A stretch of 64,000 nt of DNA from Sphingomonadales bacterium (GCA_012032285.1 JAAURJ010000002.1:62001-126000), one strand, 5' to 3'; counted from the stretch's first letter, positions 1-10,836 are shown. The notes: generated by a model from the sequence alone, not told the origin. Made by a program: numbers and translations.

Positions 1-21
1 GTACAGCTAAGCATTTTTTAT

Positions 22-291
22 ATTAGGGTCAGGACCTATTAAATACACCTTCGAGGCGACAAAATGGCAAAGATACCGGAGCGAAATGCAGACGGCAGGC
101 AGTTTTTCTGCCTGCAAGGGGATTTCGCTTTGAGATCGAAGCCATTTTGGCGTCCTTCGGATTTGACCCATTTTGTCCATTGCTGCGTTGGCAAGCTTGG
201 ACTTAGAACCACTAAGCCCAGCGCTTGCCGCCTTGCACTGAACAAAATGGCCTCAAACCTCGAATGGGCATTTAATAGGTCCTGACCCTAA
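22..291. mobile_element. MITE-like palindromic element, non-coding
   Basis: The ends are near-perfect terminal inverted repeats: 22-44 (starting ATTAGGGTCAGGACC) and 270-291 are reverse complements over 22 bases, and the symmetry resumes at TCGAGG 51-56 / CCTCGA 258-263. Inside lie two consecutive nested hairpins. The first pairs 61-68 with 142-149, 81-87 with 122-128 and 95-102 with 108-115. The second pairs 168-176 with 242-250, 190-196 with 223-229 and 202-206 with 212-216. The short open frames here look like by-products of the palindromes. No transposase is present and no clear target duplication is visible. I infer a non-autonomous miniature element moved in trans; the family is not identified. 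Confidence 0.6.
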
Positions 292-296
292 GTTTG

Positions 297-404
297 TCAT
301 TCCCGCGAATGCGAAAAACCAGCTCCTGAAAGTGAAATTTGACCCGTCATTTCCTGCGCAAATATATAGGCCCGGCTCTGAATTCCCGTATGCGCGGGAA
401 TGAT
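297..404. repeat. REP-like GC-rich palindromes
   Basis: A hairpin ATTCCCG (382-388) / CGGGAAT (395-401) lies just upstream of the permease gene. A second arm, TCATTCCCGCG near 299-307, is the inverse of CGCGGGAATGA at 393-403, so the block can also fold as one longer stem. The CATTCCCGCG core is typical of repetitive extragenic palindromes in proteobacteria. Copy number elsewhere in the genome cannot be seen from this window. There is no gene between 1 and 436. Confidence 0.45.
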
Positions 405-436
405 AGGCATGCCGGGCAGTTTAGGTTTGGCACATC

Positions 437-1183
437 ATGCATATTTTAGTCCTGCTCTTCGTATTTGTTGCGATGGTTTACGCATCGGTCGGTTTTGGTG
501 GGGGATCGACTTATACTGCGTTGCTTGCGCTCTATGATGTCGATTACCGGCTAATCCCGGTCCTGTCGCTCTTGTGCAATCTGGTTGTCGTAACAGGCGG
601 TGTTATTCGTTATAAAAGGGCAGGGCAGATTGATTTTCGCGCCTGTTTGCCGCTGATTATCCTTTCGGCGCCCATGTCCTTTCTGGGCGGGATGGTGGTT
701 TTGTCGCAGGGGGTGTTTTTTGCCATATTGGGCGGTGCGCTGCTGTTGTCTTCGCTTGCTTTATTTCTGCCCTTAGAACGCCTGCCGCAGTGGCGCATTA
801 AGATGCTGCCCTTAATGTTTCTATCAGCCTTTATTGGGCTTTTGGCAGGGCTGTCGGGGATTGGCGGCGGGATATTTTTCGCACCCATTCTGCACTTGAT
901 CCGCTGGGCCGATGCGCGGCGAATCGCAGCTTTTTCATCCCTTTATATCTTGATCAATTCCGCTGCCGGTCTTACCGGACAGCTTTGGAAACAAAGCGGC
1001 ACCGATATAGGGATGCAGGCCATAGCCCATTGGCCGCTTTTGCTATCGGTTCTGATCGGCGGACAAATAGGCGGAATGATAGGTTTAAGGCTGCTTTCAC
1101 CGCGCTATTTACGCTGGATTACCGGTATATTGGTGGGATATGTGGCGGTTCGCCTGATATTGAAAGCCATTTTTCCGGCATAA
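437..1183 (+). CDS. TSUP (TauE/SafE) family membrane permease
   Basis: A 248-residue hydrophobic protein with about eight predicted membrane segments. The two homologous halves carry the family's glycine-rich turns: VGFGGGS at residues 18-24 and a second one, LSGIGGG, near residues 140-146. TSUP proteins export or import sulfite, sulfoacetate or other small organic anions across the inner membrane. The substrate cannot be assigned here, as no sulfur-metabolism gene is adjacent. The ATG follows the REP-like block directly and the gene ends seven bases before the convergent tRNA-Asn. The length is usual for the family and the frame is intact. Confidence 0.85.
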   Translation: MHILVLLFVFVAMVYASVGFGGGSTYTALLALYDVDYRLIPVLSLLCNLVVVTGGVIRYKRAGQIDFRACLPLIILSAPMSFLGGMVVLSQGVFFAILGGALLLSSLALFLPLERLPQWRIKMLPLMFLSAFIGLLAGLSGIGGGIFFAPILHLIRWADARRIAAFSSLYILINSAAGLTGQLWKQSGTDIGMQAIAHWPLLLSVLIGGQIGGMIGLRLLSPRYLRWITGILVGYVAVRLILKAIFPA

Positions 1184-1190
1184 TGAAAAA

Positions 1191-1264
1191 TGGCTCCCCG
1201 GGAGGATTCGAACCCCCGACCAATTGATTAACAGTCAACTGCTCTACCACTGAGCTACCAGGGA
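1191..1264 (-). tRNA. tRNA-Asn (GTT)
   Basis: The minus strand folds as a 74-nt cloverleaf with encoded CCA. The acceptor arm TCCCTGG pairs with CCGGGGA (one G-U). The anticodon loop CTGTTAA gives anticodon GTT, and the T-loop sequence GGTTCGAATCC is canonical. It is convergent with the upstream permease gene and precedes the end of nadK. Confidence 0.95.
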
Positions 1265-1326
1265 ACAGTCCGGATCATCACCGGACAGCGGGCCTATAGC
1301 AGCGACTTTCACGACATTGCAAGCAC

Positions 1327-2103
1327 TCAAACAACAAATTGTTCCATTGCGATCCGATCGTCGAGCGCATGGTCTGGATCAAACAGCAAAGTCATAGCCC
1401 TGTTACGGTCCAACACGACCTCAACCCACGCCACTTCGCGGATTTCACGCTGATCCGCCACTGCGCTTACCGGGCGTTTATTTGATTCCAGAATATCAAG
1501 CCGGATGACATATCGGTCAGGTAAAATTGCTCCTTTCCAACGTCGCGGACGAAACGGGCTGATCGGAGTGAGCGCGAGCAGAGAAGAATCAAGCGGCAAT
1601 ATCGGGCCATTAGCGGACAGATTATAGGCGGTTGAACCGGCCGGGGTGGCTACTAATATCCCGTCGCAGACCAATTCCGCAATCACCGTACGGCCATTGA
1701 CGGCAATTCCGATCTTGGCCGCCTGACGCGTTTCACGCAGAAGGGAAACCTCGTTTATCGCGGGAAGGGTGAATTGTTGTCCGTCCACCGTTGCGGCGGT
1801 CATCATAAGAGGTTTTACGGTAAAGCTTTTGGCGCGGGCAAGGCTGCTTGCCAAATCGGTGGGATGCCAACCGTTCATCAAAAACCCAACCGTACCACGG
1901 TTCATGCCATAAACCGGAATGTCCCGCCGGTTTTCGAGCAGGCTATGCAGCACTTGCAGCATATAGCCATCGCCGCCCAATACGATCGCGGCGCTTGCCT
2001 GTTCAAGGTCAACAAATTCATATTGTTCGCGCAGCAAAGCCTCTGCCTCCCGCGCGTTATCAGTATTCGAAGCAAGCAGCGCCAATTTGGAAAAATCAAT
2101 CAT
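1327..2103 (-). CDS. nadK: NAD kinase
   Basis: Phosphorylates NAD+ to NADP+ with ATP in the cytoplasm, and is normally the only route to NADP. The 258-residue protein has the GGDG nucleotide-binding motif at 43-46, NRG at 68-70 and the conserved TPAGSTAYNLSANG stretch at 152-165. The length is usual for the alphaproteobacterial enzyme. The start codon overlaps by four bases (ATGA) with the restored stop codon of the upstream moaA, so the two genes are probably translationally coupled. The frame is intact. Confidence 0.93.
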   Translation of the reverse strand: MIDFSKLALLASNTDNAREAEALLREQYEFVDLEQASAAIVLGGDGYMLQVLHSLLENRRDIPVYGMNRGTVGFLMNGWHPTDLASSLARAKSFTVKPLMMTAATVDGQQFTLPAINEVSLLRETRQAAKIGIAVNGRTVIAELVCDGILVATPAGSTAYNLSANGPILPLDSSLLALTPISPFRPRRWKGAILPDRYVIRLDILESNKRPVSAVADQREIREVAWVEVVLDRNRAMTLLFDPDHALDDRIAMEQFVV

Positions 2104-3094
2104 CCACCGGTCGCATTCATTGTCCGGCCAAGACGGGCCAGTGAATTTTCCATTTGCTGTTCAAAATCATGCCTTTCCGGTTTTAACCTAAGTGCTTTTG
2201 CAAAAGTTTATCGACCGCCTTCAGCCCCTGATCGCGTATGGCTGCCTTGAAATCAATATTCATTTCCGATCCAAGGCACATATAGATTTTACCATCCGTA
2301 GTCAGCCGTAACCTGTTGCAATCATCACAAAAATTGCGGCTGAGCGGTGTAATCATCCCTATTTTCAGGTCCAGATTTTCTGCTCGCCAATAGCGGGCAG
2401 GGCCAGCGCTACGGTCTGTGATGGCAACAAGCGGGGTAATATCTCGCAGAGGCGAAACAAAATCATCGGCGCTGATATAGCCTTGTTTTCGGCCTGTAAC
2501 ACTGCTGCCCAGTGGCATGGCTTCGATGATGGCCAGATCATGACCTTCGCCTGCGCACATATGGGCGATGGCCAGCAAGTCGGTTTCATTAACGCCTTTC
2601 ATCGCCACCATATTGATTTTTATATGCAGGCCATGCTGCTTGGCGGCGGCTATGCCCGATAGCACCTGATCCAATTTGCCGCCGCGTGTAATGCTTGAAA
2701 ATTTTTGAGGATCTAAACTATCGAGGCTGACATTAATCCGCTGTACGCCTGCCTGAACCAAAATCGGTGCAAATTTGGCAAGCAGACTGCCATTGGTGGT
2801 CAGCGTCAATTCGTCGAGACGGCCCTGCTGAACATATTTGCCCAGCGCCAAGAGCAGCACTTGCATATCGCGTCGTACCAGAGGCTCTCCGCCTGTGAGC
2901 CGGATTTTGCGGATACCATGGGCGATGAACCGGTCGGCGAGCAGCGCAATTTCGGTATAATCAAGCAATTCGCCATGTGGAAGAAAGCTTTGATTTTCCG
3001 GCATACAATATTGACAACGGAAATTGCATCTATCGGTTACCGAGATGCGCAAATAATCGATATTCCGTCCAAATCCGTCAATCATCTGTCCCAT
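2100..3094 (-). CDS. moaA: GTP 3',8-cyclase MoaA (frameshifted near 3' end)
   Basis: Radical-SAM enzyme converting GTP to 3',8-cyclo-GTP, the first step of molybdenum cofactor synthesis. The N-terminal cluster motif CNFRCQYC (Cys23, 27, 30) and the second cluster motif FCDDCNRLRLT with a further Cys are present. As read, the frame stops at 2183 after QKHLG. Adding one base near 2186-2194 continues into KPERHDF and ends ...TMNATGG, the Gly-Gly tail expected of MoaA, with a stop at 2100-2102 that overlaps the nadK ATG. The coordinates given are for this restored gene. No other moa or moe gene is nearby. The break is probably a sequencing error. Confidence 0.92.
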
Positions 3095-3180
3095 GTAAGC
3101 CGAAATAATGTCAGGGCAAAGGCTTTCTGCCTTTCAAATATGGTAAGGGTCCGGAAATCTTTTTCGCGTAACAGGATAAA

Positions 3181-4481
3181 ATGCCAAAAAATGCAACCTA
3201 TATAGCGGATAGCAGCGCCAAAGCCCTTGTGCCGATGTTGCGGCATAAGGCGGCGATGGAACGGCTTGCGCAATTTGCGGCGGGGCATCATCCGGGGCTT
3301 TTGGCAATCATCGTCGGTATCCGTGACTTAAAGCAGATAAATGACCGTTTTGGCCGGGCAGACGGGGATGCCGTAATCCGCAAGGTCGGGGCGAGGCTGC
3401 GCAAATTTGCCAGCGCATATATTGAAGGGACGCTGTTCACCGCGCGTCTGCCGGGGCGCGAATTCCTGATTATAGCGGCGGGCGGAGCGGACAGAATGGA
3501 AATTCATGCCGAATCCTTGATCGACATATTATCTTCTGATTTCGGCAAACCTGGAAAGCCGCTGCATATCAGCGCACGGATCGGTGTCGCGGCATCGGGG
3601 ACAGAAGAAAGTGGAGAAGGCCTTCTACACAGGGCTCAGAGCGCACTGGCCAAGGCCTATGGGCGAAAGGGCAGACGGTTTTTAATTGCCGAATATCATA
3701 GCCCGGATAGCGCTAAGCTGGCATCGGCGCTGGATGCAGATTTGCGTTCAGCCATTGCTGCGCGGCAGATTACCATCATGCTGCAACCGCAATTTGCCGT
3801 CTCCAATGGCGCTTTGGTGGGGGCAGAGGCGCTTGCCCGATGGCATCATCCGGCGTGGGGAGAGGTCAGTGCTGATGCGTTGTTCTCTGCCGCAGACCGC
3901 TGTGATTTACGCGAAGAATTGTCACATTTGATCCAAGAGGAAGCTATTGCTATCGCTGCGCAGTGGCCTGCCACGCTCGACAAGCTGCGCCTGTCGGTCA
4001 ATTTGGGCGCGGAGGAGTTGACCGAAGGTTATGCCGGGCGATTGATGATGTTGCTCAAACAAAACGGTTTTTCACCTCGCCGCCTGACGTTGGAGCTGAC
4101 CGAAGAGAGTTTAGTTCGTAATGCTAAGCGAGCGGCAAATGAATTGGAAAAGCTGCGCGGGCAGGGGATACGCATTGCCCTCGATGATTTGGCACTGGTT
4201 ACTCCAGCCTGGCCTATTTGAAAGACCTGCCGCTCGATTATCTGAAAATCGACAAGGGCATGACGCCCGATATTGCAGGGACAAGCAAGGACCGGATCAT
4301 ATTGCGCGCGATTATAGCAATGGGGAAAGCTTTGGGTTTAATGATCATTGCAGAGGGCGTGGAGAAGGTTGAAGAATTGCATATGCTTAAGGCCGAAATG
4401 TGCGATTATTTCCAAGGATTCTTGCGCTCACCGCCATTATTGGCACAGGAATTTGAACGCTTCGCTCTCCATCAGGGTTAA
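3181..4481 (+). CDS. Degenerate GGDEF / EAL domain protein (frameshifted)
   Basis: Likely a cyclic-di-GMP phosphodiesterase without membrane segments. Residues about 30-165 form a GGDEF fold whose signature is degraded to LPGREF, so diguanylate cyclase activity is unlikely. Residues about 180 to the end form an EAL domain with EALARW, SVNLG, ELTEE and AEGVE. As read, the frame breaks at a TTT run (4188-4190). Adding one T restores DDFGTGYSSLAYLKD followed by DYLKID, the core of the catalytic site. EAL catalytic positions look conserved once repaired. Divergent from moaA with an 86-base gap. Confidence 0.85.
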
Positions 4482-4519
4482 ACGGTAAGTGCAATACCGC
4501 AGGCGGCCAGCCGCAAATC

Positions 4520-7500
4520 CTATTTCGCCGCGACCTTCCTTGCGAGATTGGCCAGCCCCTTTGACAGTTGCAAGCATCCGTTTAGACGGCTTTCGGGATC
4601 GTGCCAGACACGCTGAATAACGAGTTTACTGTCCGAGCGCAATTTTGCAACCTCGCCCAGTTTCGCTGCATAGGCAAGCAATCCCGGTATGTTGGGCGGG
4701 TTATCCTCATGGAAACTAACCAAGGTTCCGCGCGGCCGACCTCCATCTTTGCGACACCGGCAACAAGCGCATTTTGTTTGATTTCGATAAGTCGCAGCAG
4801 ATTTTTGGCGGGTGCTGGTATCGGCCCAAAGCGGTCGGCCATTTCGGCGGCGAAGCTCTCCATCTCCTGCGCATCTTCGGTGTCGTTCAAACGTCGGTAA
4901 AGCGCCATGCGAACCGATAGATCGGGAACATAGTCTTCCGGAATCAATATCGGCGCGTCGATAGTGATTTGCGGGCTGAATCCCTCACGCGGTCTGGCAA
5001 TACCCTGCGCATCGGCTTTGGCCGCGATAATCGCGTCTTCCAGCATGGATTGGTAAAGTTCAAAGCCAACTTCTTTAATATGCCCCGATTGTTCGTCGCC
5101 AACCAGATTGCCTGCACCACGAATATCGAGATCATGACTGGCCAGTTGAAAACCCGCACCCAGCGTGTCAAGATCGCCCAGAACCTTCAGCCTTTTTTCA
5201 GCCGTTTCGGTCAGCGCTTTGTTGGGCGGGGTGGTAAGATAAGCATAGGCGCGGGTTTTAGACCGGCCCACCCGGCCGCGCAGCTGGTAAAGCTGTGCCA
5301 TGCCAAAACGCTGCGCATGATGGATGATCAGCGTATTGGCGCTCGGTATATCTAGGCCGCTTTCGACGATGGTGGTGGATAACAGCACATCATATTTTTT
5401 GTCATAAAAGGCGCTCATCCGCTCTTCGACGACGCTGGCCGACATTTGACCATGCGCTGTGATGGATTTTACCTCTGGAACCACTTCGCGAAGATAATCC
5501 TCAACCTCGGGCAGATCGGATATGCGGGGAACGACGAAAAAACTTTGCCCACCGCGATAATGTTCGCGCAGCAAAGCCTCGCGCAGAACCACCGGATCCC
5601 AAGGCATTATATAGGTACGCACCGCAAGCCGGTCGACTGGCGGTGTCTGGATCACCGACAGTTCGCGCAATCCCGACATCGCCATTTGAAGTGTTCGGGG
5701 AATCGGCGTTGCGGTAAGCGTCAGCATATGAACATCGGTTTTTAGCGCTTTAAGACGCTCCTTATGCGTTACCCCAAAACGTTGCTCTTCATCAACAATA
5801 ACAATGCCTAAACGCTTAAAATTAAGAGATTTTGATAAAACGGCATGGGTGCCTATAACAATATCGAGCGTTCCATCAGCCAAGGCATCGCGGGTGGCGG
5901 CGGCTTCACCTGATGGCACCAAGCGGGACAAGCGCCCGACTTTTAGTGGCAGGTCGCGGAAACGGTCGGCAAAATTGCTATAATGCTGCCGCGCGAGCAG
6001 GGTTGTGGGTGCGATAATTGCTACCTGATAGCCTGCCATAGCGGCGGCAAAAGCGGCGCGCATTGCGACCTCTGTTTTGCCAAAGCCAACATCGCCGCAA
6101 ACAAGCCGGTCCATCGGACGCCCTGACGCCATGTCGTCAAGCACTTCGGTTATAACCCTTTGTTGATCCTCGGTTTCTTCATATGGAAAACGATCGGCAA
6201 AGCTGGCATAGGCGGACGGATCAACCTCCACTTGCACACCCGAACGCAAGGCCCGCTGGGCCGCTGTCGCCAACAATTCATGCGCAATCGCGCGGATGCG
6301 TTCTTTCAGCTTGGATTTGCGCCGTTGCCACGCTTCTCCGCCCAATTTGTCGAGCGAGGCGCCTTCTTCACCTGAGCCATAGCGTGAAAGCACATCAATA
6401 TTCTCAACAGGAACGAACAGCTTGTCTCCGCCCGAATAGGTCAGCGCGACACAATCATGCGGGCTTTTGCCCACGGTGATCGACACCAGCCCTTCATAGC
6501 GGCCAATGCCATGTTCCATATGGACAACGAGATCGCCCGGCGAAAGCGCAGCAAGTTCCGCCAGAAAGGCATCGGCGCTCTTCTTTCGCTTGCTCCGCCG
6601 AACAAGCCGGTCGCCCAGCATATCCTGTTCGCTGATGATAGTGACGTCATCGCTGGTAAACCCATGATCTATTGGCAGGATAACCATTGCCGCCCGGCCC
6701 TTGGTGGCGATGCCCAAGGCCGATTGCCAGCCATCTGCCTCCACCAACGGCGGTGCCCCGTGATCAGAGAGCAACCCGTGCAAACGGCTGCGAGCACCGG
6801 CGGAATAGCTGGCAATGACGGTTTTTTTGCCTTGCATCACCATTTGCCTCAGATGCGCGGACACCGCCTCATAAATATTGGTTTTCTGTGCGCGTTCGGG
6901 GGTGAAATCACGGGCGGCCTGTACCGCAAAATCCATGATATTGGCGCTTTCGGGTTGAGAAAAAGGCGTAATGATATGTGCGGCTGCGCTTTGGAAACGA
7001 GATTCAAGCTCATCGACGCTTTGGTAGAGCCGGTCAGGCGGCAGTGGGCGGTAGCTGCCCGGCTCCGCAGAGGCCGCACGCACACGGTTATCATAATAAT
7101 CGGCAATCGCCTCAAACCGTGTCTGCGCCGCAGTGACCGCTGCGCCATCACGCAACACAAGCGCATCGGCGCCTATATGGTCGAACAGCGTTTCCATACG
7201 CTCTTCAAAGAGCGGCAGCCAATGATCCATGCCGGATAAGCGGCGCCCTTCCGAAACCGCTTGATACAGCGGATCGCCGGTGGCTGTCGCTCCGAATAGT
7301 TCTCGGTAATGGGTGCGGAATCGTTTGATTGATTCGCTGTCCATCAATGCTTCGACGGCGGGCAATATGTCGAACCGGTCAACAGGGCCGATGCTGCGTT
7401 GTGTTTGCGCATCAAACCGCCGCATTGTTTCAATCTCGTCGCCGAAAAAATCAAGGCGTAGCCCGGTTTCGCTGCCCGCAGGAAAGATGTCAACAATGCT

Positions 7501-7998
7501 GCCCCTGATCGCGAACTCGCCCGAATCGGAGACGGTATCGACGCGGAAATACCCGTTGGCGATAAGCAGGTCGGCGATGCGTTCCCGGCTGATCATCCGG
7601 CCTGGCTCCAACCTCTCGCCGGTTTGTCGGATGCGAAATGGAGTAACCAGCCGCTGAATTACTGCGCCGATTGTGGTGAGGATAAGCTGTTTGGCTTTTG
7701 GCGGTTGTTGCAATGCTTGCAACGTCGCCATACGCTGCGACGTTATTGCAAGCGAAGGAGACGCGCGATCATAGGGCAAGCAGTCCCAAGCGGGAAATTG
7801 CAATATCTCAAGCTCGCCAGCGAAAAAGGGTATGGTATCAGCCAAGCCGCGCATCGCTGCATCATCGGCGGCAATGAACAGCGTACGGCCATGCGCGGCC
7901 CGCGCAAGGTCGGCGAGCAACAGCGGTGTAAATCCCTGAGGTACCGATGCCAGCGTCAGTCCTTTGCCTGCCCTAATGATAGTTTGGAGGTTAGGCAT
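4520..7998 (-). CDS. mfd: Transcription-repair coupling factor Mfd (frameshifted near 3' end)
   Basis: ATP-dependent translocase that removes RNA polymerase stalled at lesions and recruits UvrA. About 1,159 residues when repaired. The N-terminal UvrB-like module, the RNA-polymerase-interacting domain (VVHMEHGIGRYEGL), the Walker A GDVGFGKTE, the DEEQ box and the helicase motifs LTATPIPRT and QLRGRVGRS are all visible. The frame as read runs off at 4582. Restoring one base in the GG at 4734-4735 (CCC in coding sense) continues through GTLVSFHED and ends ...LARKVAAK with a stop at 4520. It starts two bases after the sdhE stop, so the two are co-transcribed. Confidence 0.94.
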
Positions 7999-8000
7999 AT

Positions 8001-8285
8001 TTAATATTTCTTGATCAGTCCCGGAGGCAATGTTATGAAATCAAGCATTTTTAATGCATCCATCATGCCGCCTCTAAATGTTTCTGGCGGCATAGCTATG
8101 CCCATTGCCCATGCCATGATGTCTACATCTTGTTCTTCGAGCAGCCGTTCAAACCAGGCAAATTGGGCTGCATCCCATGTCCCGTGATAGGTTTCGAAAA
8201 AGCCGCCAACCATAGCATCGGCCTCCCTTGTGCCGCGATGCGAGGCGCGGAAACGCAATTTGCGGATATAGGCATCACGGTCCAT
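8001..8285 (-). CDS. sdhE: FAD assembly factor SdhE family
   Basis: A 94-residue helical protein of the SdhE/SDH5 family, which promotes covalent flavinylation of succinate dehydrogenase. The conserved RG motif is present (SHRGTREAD, residues 16-24), followed by the acidic helix pattern LLEEQDVDIMAW. It sits immediately upstream of mfd (two bases apart) and diverges from recG across 52 bases. No sdh genes are in the window, so the assignment rests on the family alone. Confidence 0.85.
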   Translation of the reverse strand: MDRDAYIRKLRFRASHRGTREADAMVGGFFETYHGTWDAAQFAWFERLLEEQDVDIMAWAMGIAMPPETFRGGMMDALKMLDFITLPPGLIKKY

Positions 8286-8337
8286 GGGGACGTCCTTCTA
8301 GTCATGGCTGATTTTCGGTTTATAGAGGGCGTTAGCC

Positions 8338-10401
8338 ATGCGTCCCGATATACTCAATCCTCTATTTGCAGAAGTGCGCTCCATGCAAGGCGTCGGTCCA
8401 AAGCTTGCCAAGCCGCTGGAACGGTTGAAGCTGGAGCGGATCAAGGATCTTCTCTATCATTTCCAGTCAACTGGACTTATCGCAAACCGGTATCGCTGCT
8501 TGATGTTGCGGATGTGGGGCAGAATATCATTATCCGCTTGGTCATCGCTGAATATCGCGGGGGTGGCTCGCCCCGCGCCCCAACCCGCATTTTCGCCTCT
8601 GATGCGGAGGGTAATTATGTCACGCTGACTTTTTTCGGACGCAATGGAGGCTGGGCAAAGAAGCAGCTTCCACTGGGCGAAGAGCGTGTTATTTCGGGCA
8701 AGCTGGAACGCTATGGTGATGAATTACAAATTGTCCATCCCGACCATATGGAGCCGCTGGACAGTGCCATTGCGCCTGCGCTGGCCGAACCTGTTTATCC
8801 GCTGTCCGATGGTATGACCAACAAAAGATTGGGGCAATTGATTAGCGATGCGGCGGCCCGTATTCCGGTGCTTCCCGAATGGATTGAACCAAGCGTCTTG
8901 CAAAAGCAGCGATGGCCTGATTGGCCAAGTGCCCTGGCCGGTGTCCACCGCAGGGATGATACAGCCTCGCGTGACCGGCTTGCCTATGATGAGCTGTTTT
9001 CAAATCAGCTTGCTATGCGGCTCGTGCGGGCCGCGCTCGATCGGCGGCAAGGGATAGCAATCAGGGGTGATGGCCGACTGACAGGCGCATTAAAGCTGCC
9101 CTTTGACCTTACCGGGGCGCAGAAGCGGACAATTGCCGAGATTGAGGGCGATTTGGCCCAGACACGGCCAATGCTGCGTCTTTTGCAGGGGGATGTTGGC
9201 GCGGGCAAGACGCTGGTTGCCCTTATGACATTGCTCCGGGCGGTGGAATGCGGGATGCAGGGCGCATTGCTGGCCCCGACCGAGATATTGGCGCGGCAGC
9301 ATTTCGCCAATTTGCGGCAAATGCTGTCCGGCCTGCCAGTGAATATCGCCATCCTGACAGGCCGGGATAAGGGCAAGGTGCGCGAAGCTACGCTGATGGG
9401 ACTGGCCGATGGCAGTATTGATATATTGGTCGGCACCCATGCGATATTTCAGGAGGCGGTGATGTATAAATCGCTCGCAGTCGCGGTGATTGATGAACAA
9501 CACCGTTTTGGGGTATCACAGCGTTTGATGCTGTCACGCAAGGCAAAGGGTGTGCCGCATCTTCTGGTCATGACGGCAACACCGATTCCGCGCACGCTCG
9601 CACTCGCCTGTTATGGCGAAAATGGACAGCTCACAGCTGGACGAATTACCGCCGGGGCGCACGCCGGTTGAAACCAGAGTAATGTCGGCGGAGCGACTGC
9701 CCGAATTGGTGGATGCTGTGGGCCGCCACCTGGCCTCTGCTAAGCAGGCCTTTTGGGTATGCCCGCTGGTAGAAGAGAGTGAGAATAGCGATCTCGCAGC
9801 CGCCGAGAACCGGGCTGAACAACTGCGTCTGCGTTTTGGGGATAAGGTTGCGCTTGTTCATGGCCGGATGAAGGGGCCGGAAAAAGATGCCGTCATGGAG
9901 GCATTTGCCGCCGGAAAAACGCAGCTTCTGGTCGCTACTACTGTTATTGAAGTAGGTGTTGACGTGCCCAATGCGTCGTTGATGATTATTGAGGCCGCGG
10001 ACCGTTTTGGCTTGGCGCAGCTGCATCAGCTGCGCGGACGGGTCGGGCGGGGGGCAGAAAAATCCATCTGCCTGCTGGTGCGCAGCGCGCAAATAGGCGA
10101 GACGGCGGCTGCCCGGCTGAAACTGATGCGGGAAAGCAATGACGGGTTTCGGATTGCGGAGGAAGATATGCGGCTGCGCGGAGCAGGGGAATTGCTTGGT
10201 ACGCGGCAATCTGGGGAAAGTCCGTTCCGCGTGGCAACGCCTGATCAAGTGCGCACCATGATTGGCATGGCGTCGGATGATGCGCGGCTGCTTTTGGACC
10301 GTGATGGCGGGCTGGAATCGGGGGCACGCGGCGCTGCGGCGCGGCTTGCGCTTTATCTGTTTGAACGCGATGCCGGAATCGCAACCTTACGGGGTGGGTG
10401 A
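8338..10401 (+). CDS. recG: ATP-dependent DNA helicase RecG (two frameshifts)
   Basis: Branch-migrating helicase that remodels stalled forks and Holliday junctions. The N-terminal wedge/OB domain, Walker A GDVGAGKT, the DEQHRFG box, TATPIPRT and QLRGRVGRG are all readable, but over three frames. A missing T at 8460-8462 restores LLYHFPVNWTYRKP. One A too many at 9619-9622 splits CYGEMDSSQLDELPPGRTPV. With both corrected there is one gene of about 687 residues. The ATG at 8338 opens with MRPDILNPLF followed by MQGVGPKLAK. Both breaks are in short homopolymers. Confidence 0.92.
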
Positions 10402-10406
10402 GTTCA

Positions 10407-10730
10407 TTACCGCCGTTTGGGCGATATGGATTTCAACATTTTCATGAAATCGGTTATCCGGATCACCCGTTCAAACTGAAAACCGGCGCGTTTTTCAACT
10501 GACCAGATCAGATGCGCCTCAATCCGGCCCACTTCGGGCAGGCGCAGCTCAATACGGTCGCCGCGTTCGAAGACTTCATTATCATCTGTCATAAAGCCAT
10601 GGGCGGACACATTGACGATATGCGCCTTTTGATCGCCATGCCTTTTGCTTTCGACGATGACTTGATAATCCGCCCTGTGCCTTGCGGCCCGGCGGAGATC
10701 ATAATCTTCATTTTGTACCACTTGCGCCAT
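10407..10730 (-). CDS. PilZ domain protein
   Basis: A 107-residue single-domain protein with both cyclic-di-GMP-binding signatures of PilZ: RRAARHR near residues 13-19 and NVSAHGF near 39-45, followed by the beta-barrel ending in WSVEKRAGFQFE. It probably acts as a cytoplasmic c-di-GMP effector with an unknown partner. I chose the ATG at 10730 because homology-like sequence starts there; an upstream start at 10769 would add 13 residues. It ends five bases from the convergent recG stop. A second c-di-GMP gene (degenerate GGDEF/EAL) lies about 6 kb away. Confidence 0.82.
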   Translation of the reverse strand: MAQVVQNEDYDLRRAARHRADYQVIVESKRHGDQKAHIVNVSAHGFMTDDNEVFERGDRIELRLPEVGRIEAHLIWSVEKRAGFQFERVIRITDFMKMLKSISPKRR

Positions 10731-10836
10731 AAATCTGCGACCCTTATTTGCCCCTATTATTAGAAACAAGTGATGACAGAAATTTACAAATAAACCGTAA
10801 AGGCAATGCGGATATTGAGTCTAAATAAATGAAAAA

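Noticed and set aside
64-285. A 73-codon frame inside the MITE-like element
   Set aside because: It follows the palindromic structure, and a similar frame exists on the opposite strand (39-245) as expected for an inverted repeat. No family features are seen.
6457-7239. Plus-strand frame of 260 codons
   Set aside because: Antisense shadow of mfd with no recognisable family features.
8130-8460. Frame extension ahead of the second recG segment
   Set aside because: This part runs antisense to sdhE and then out of frame with the true recG start. It only appears continuous because of the missing T at 8460-8462.
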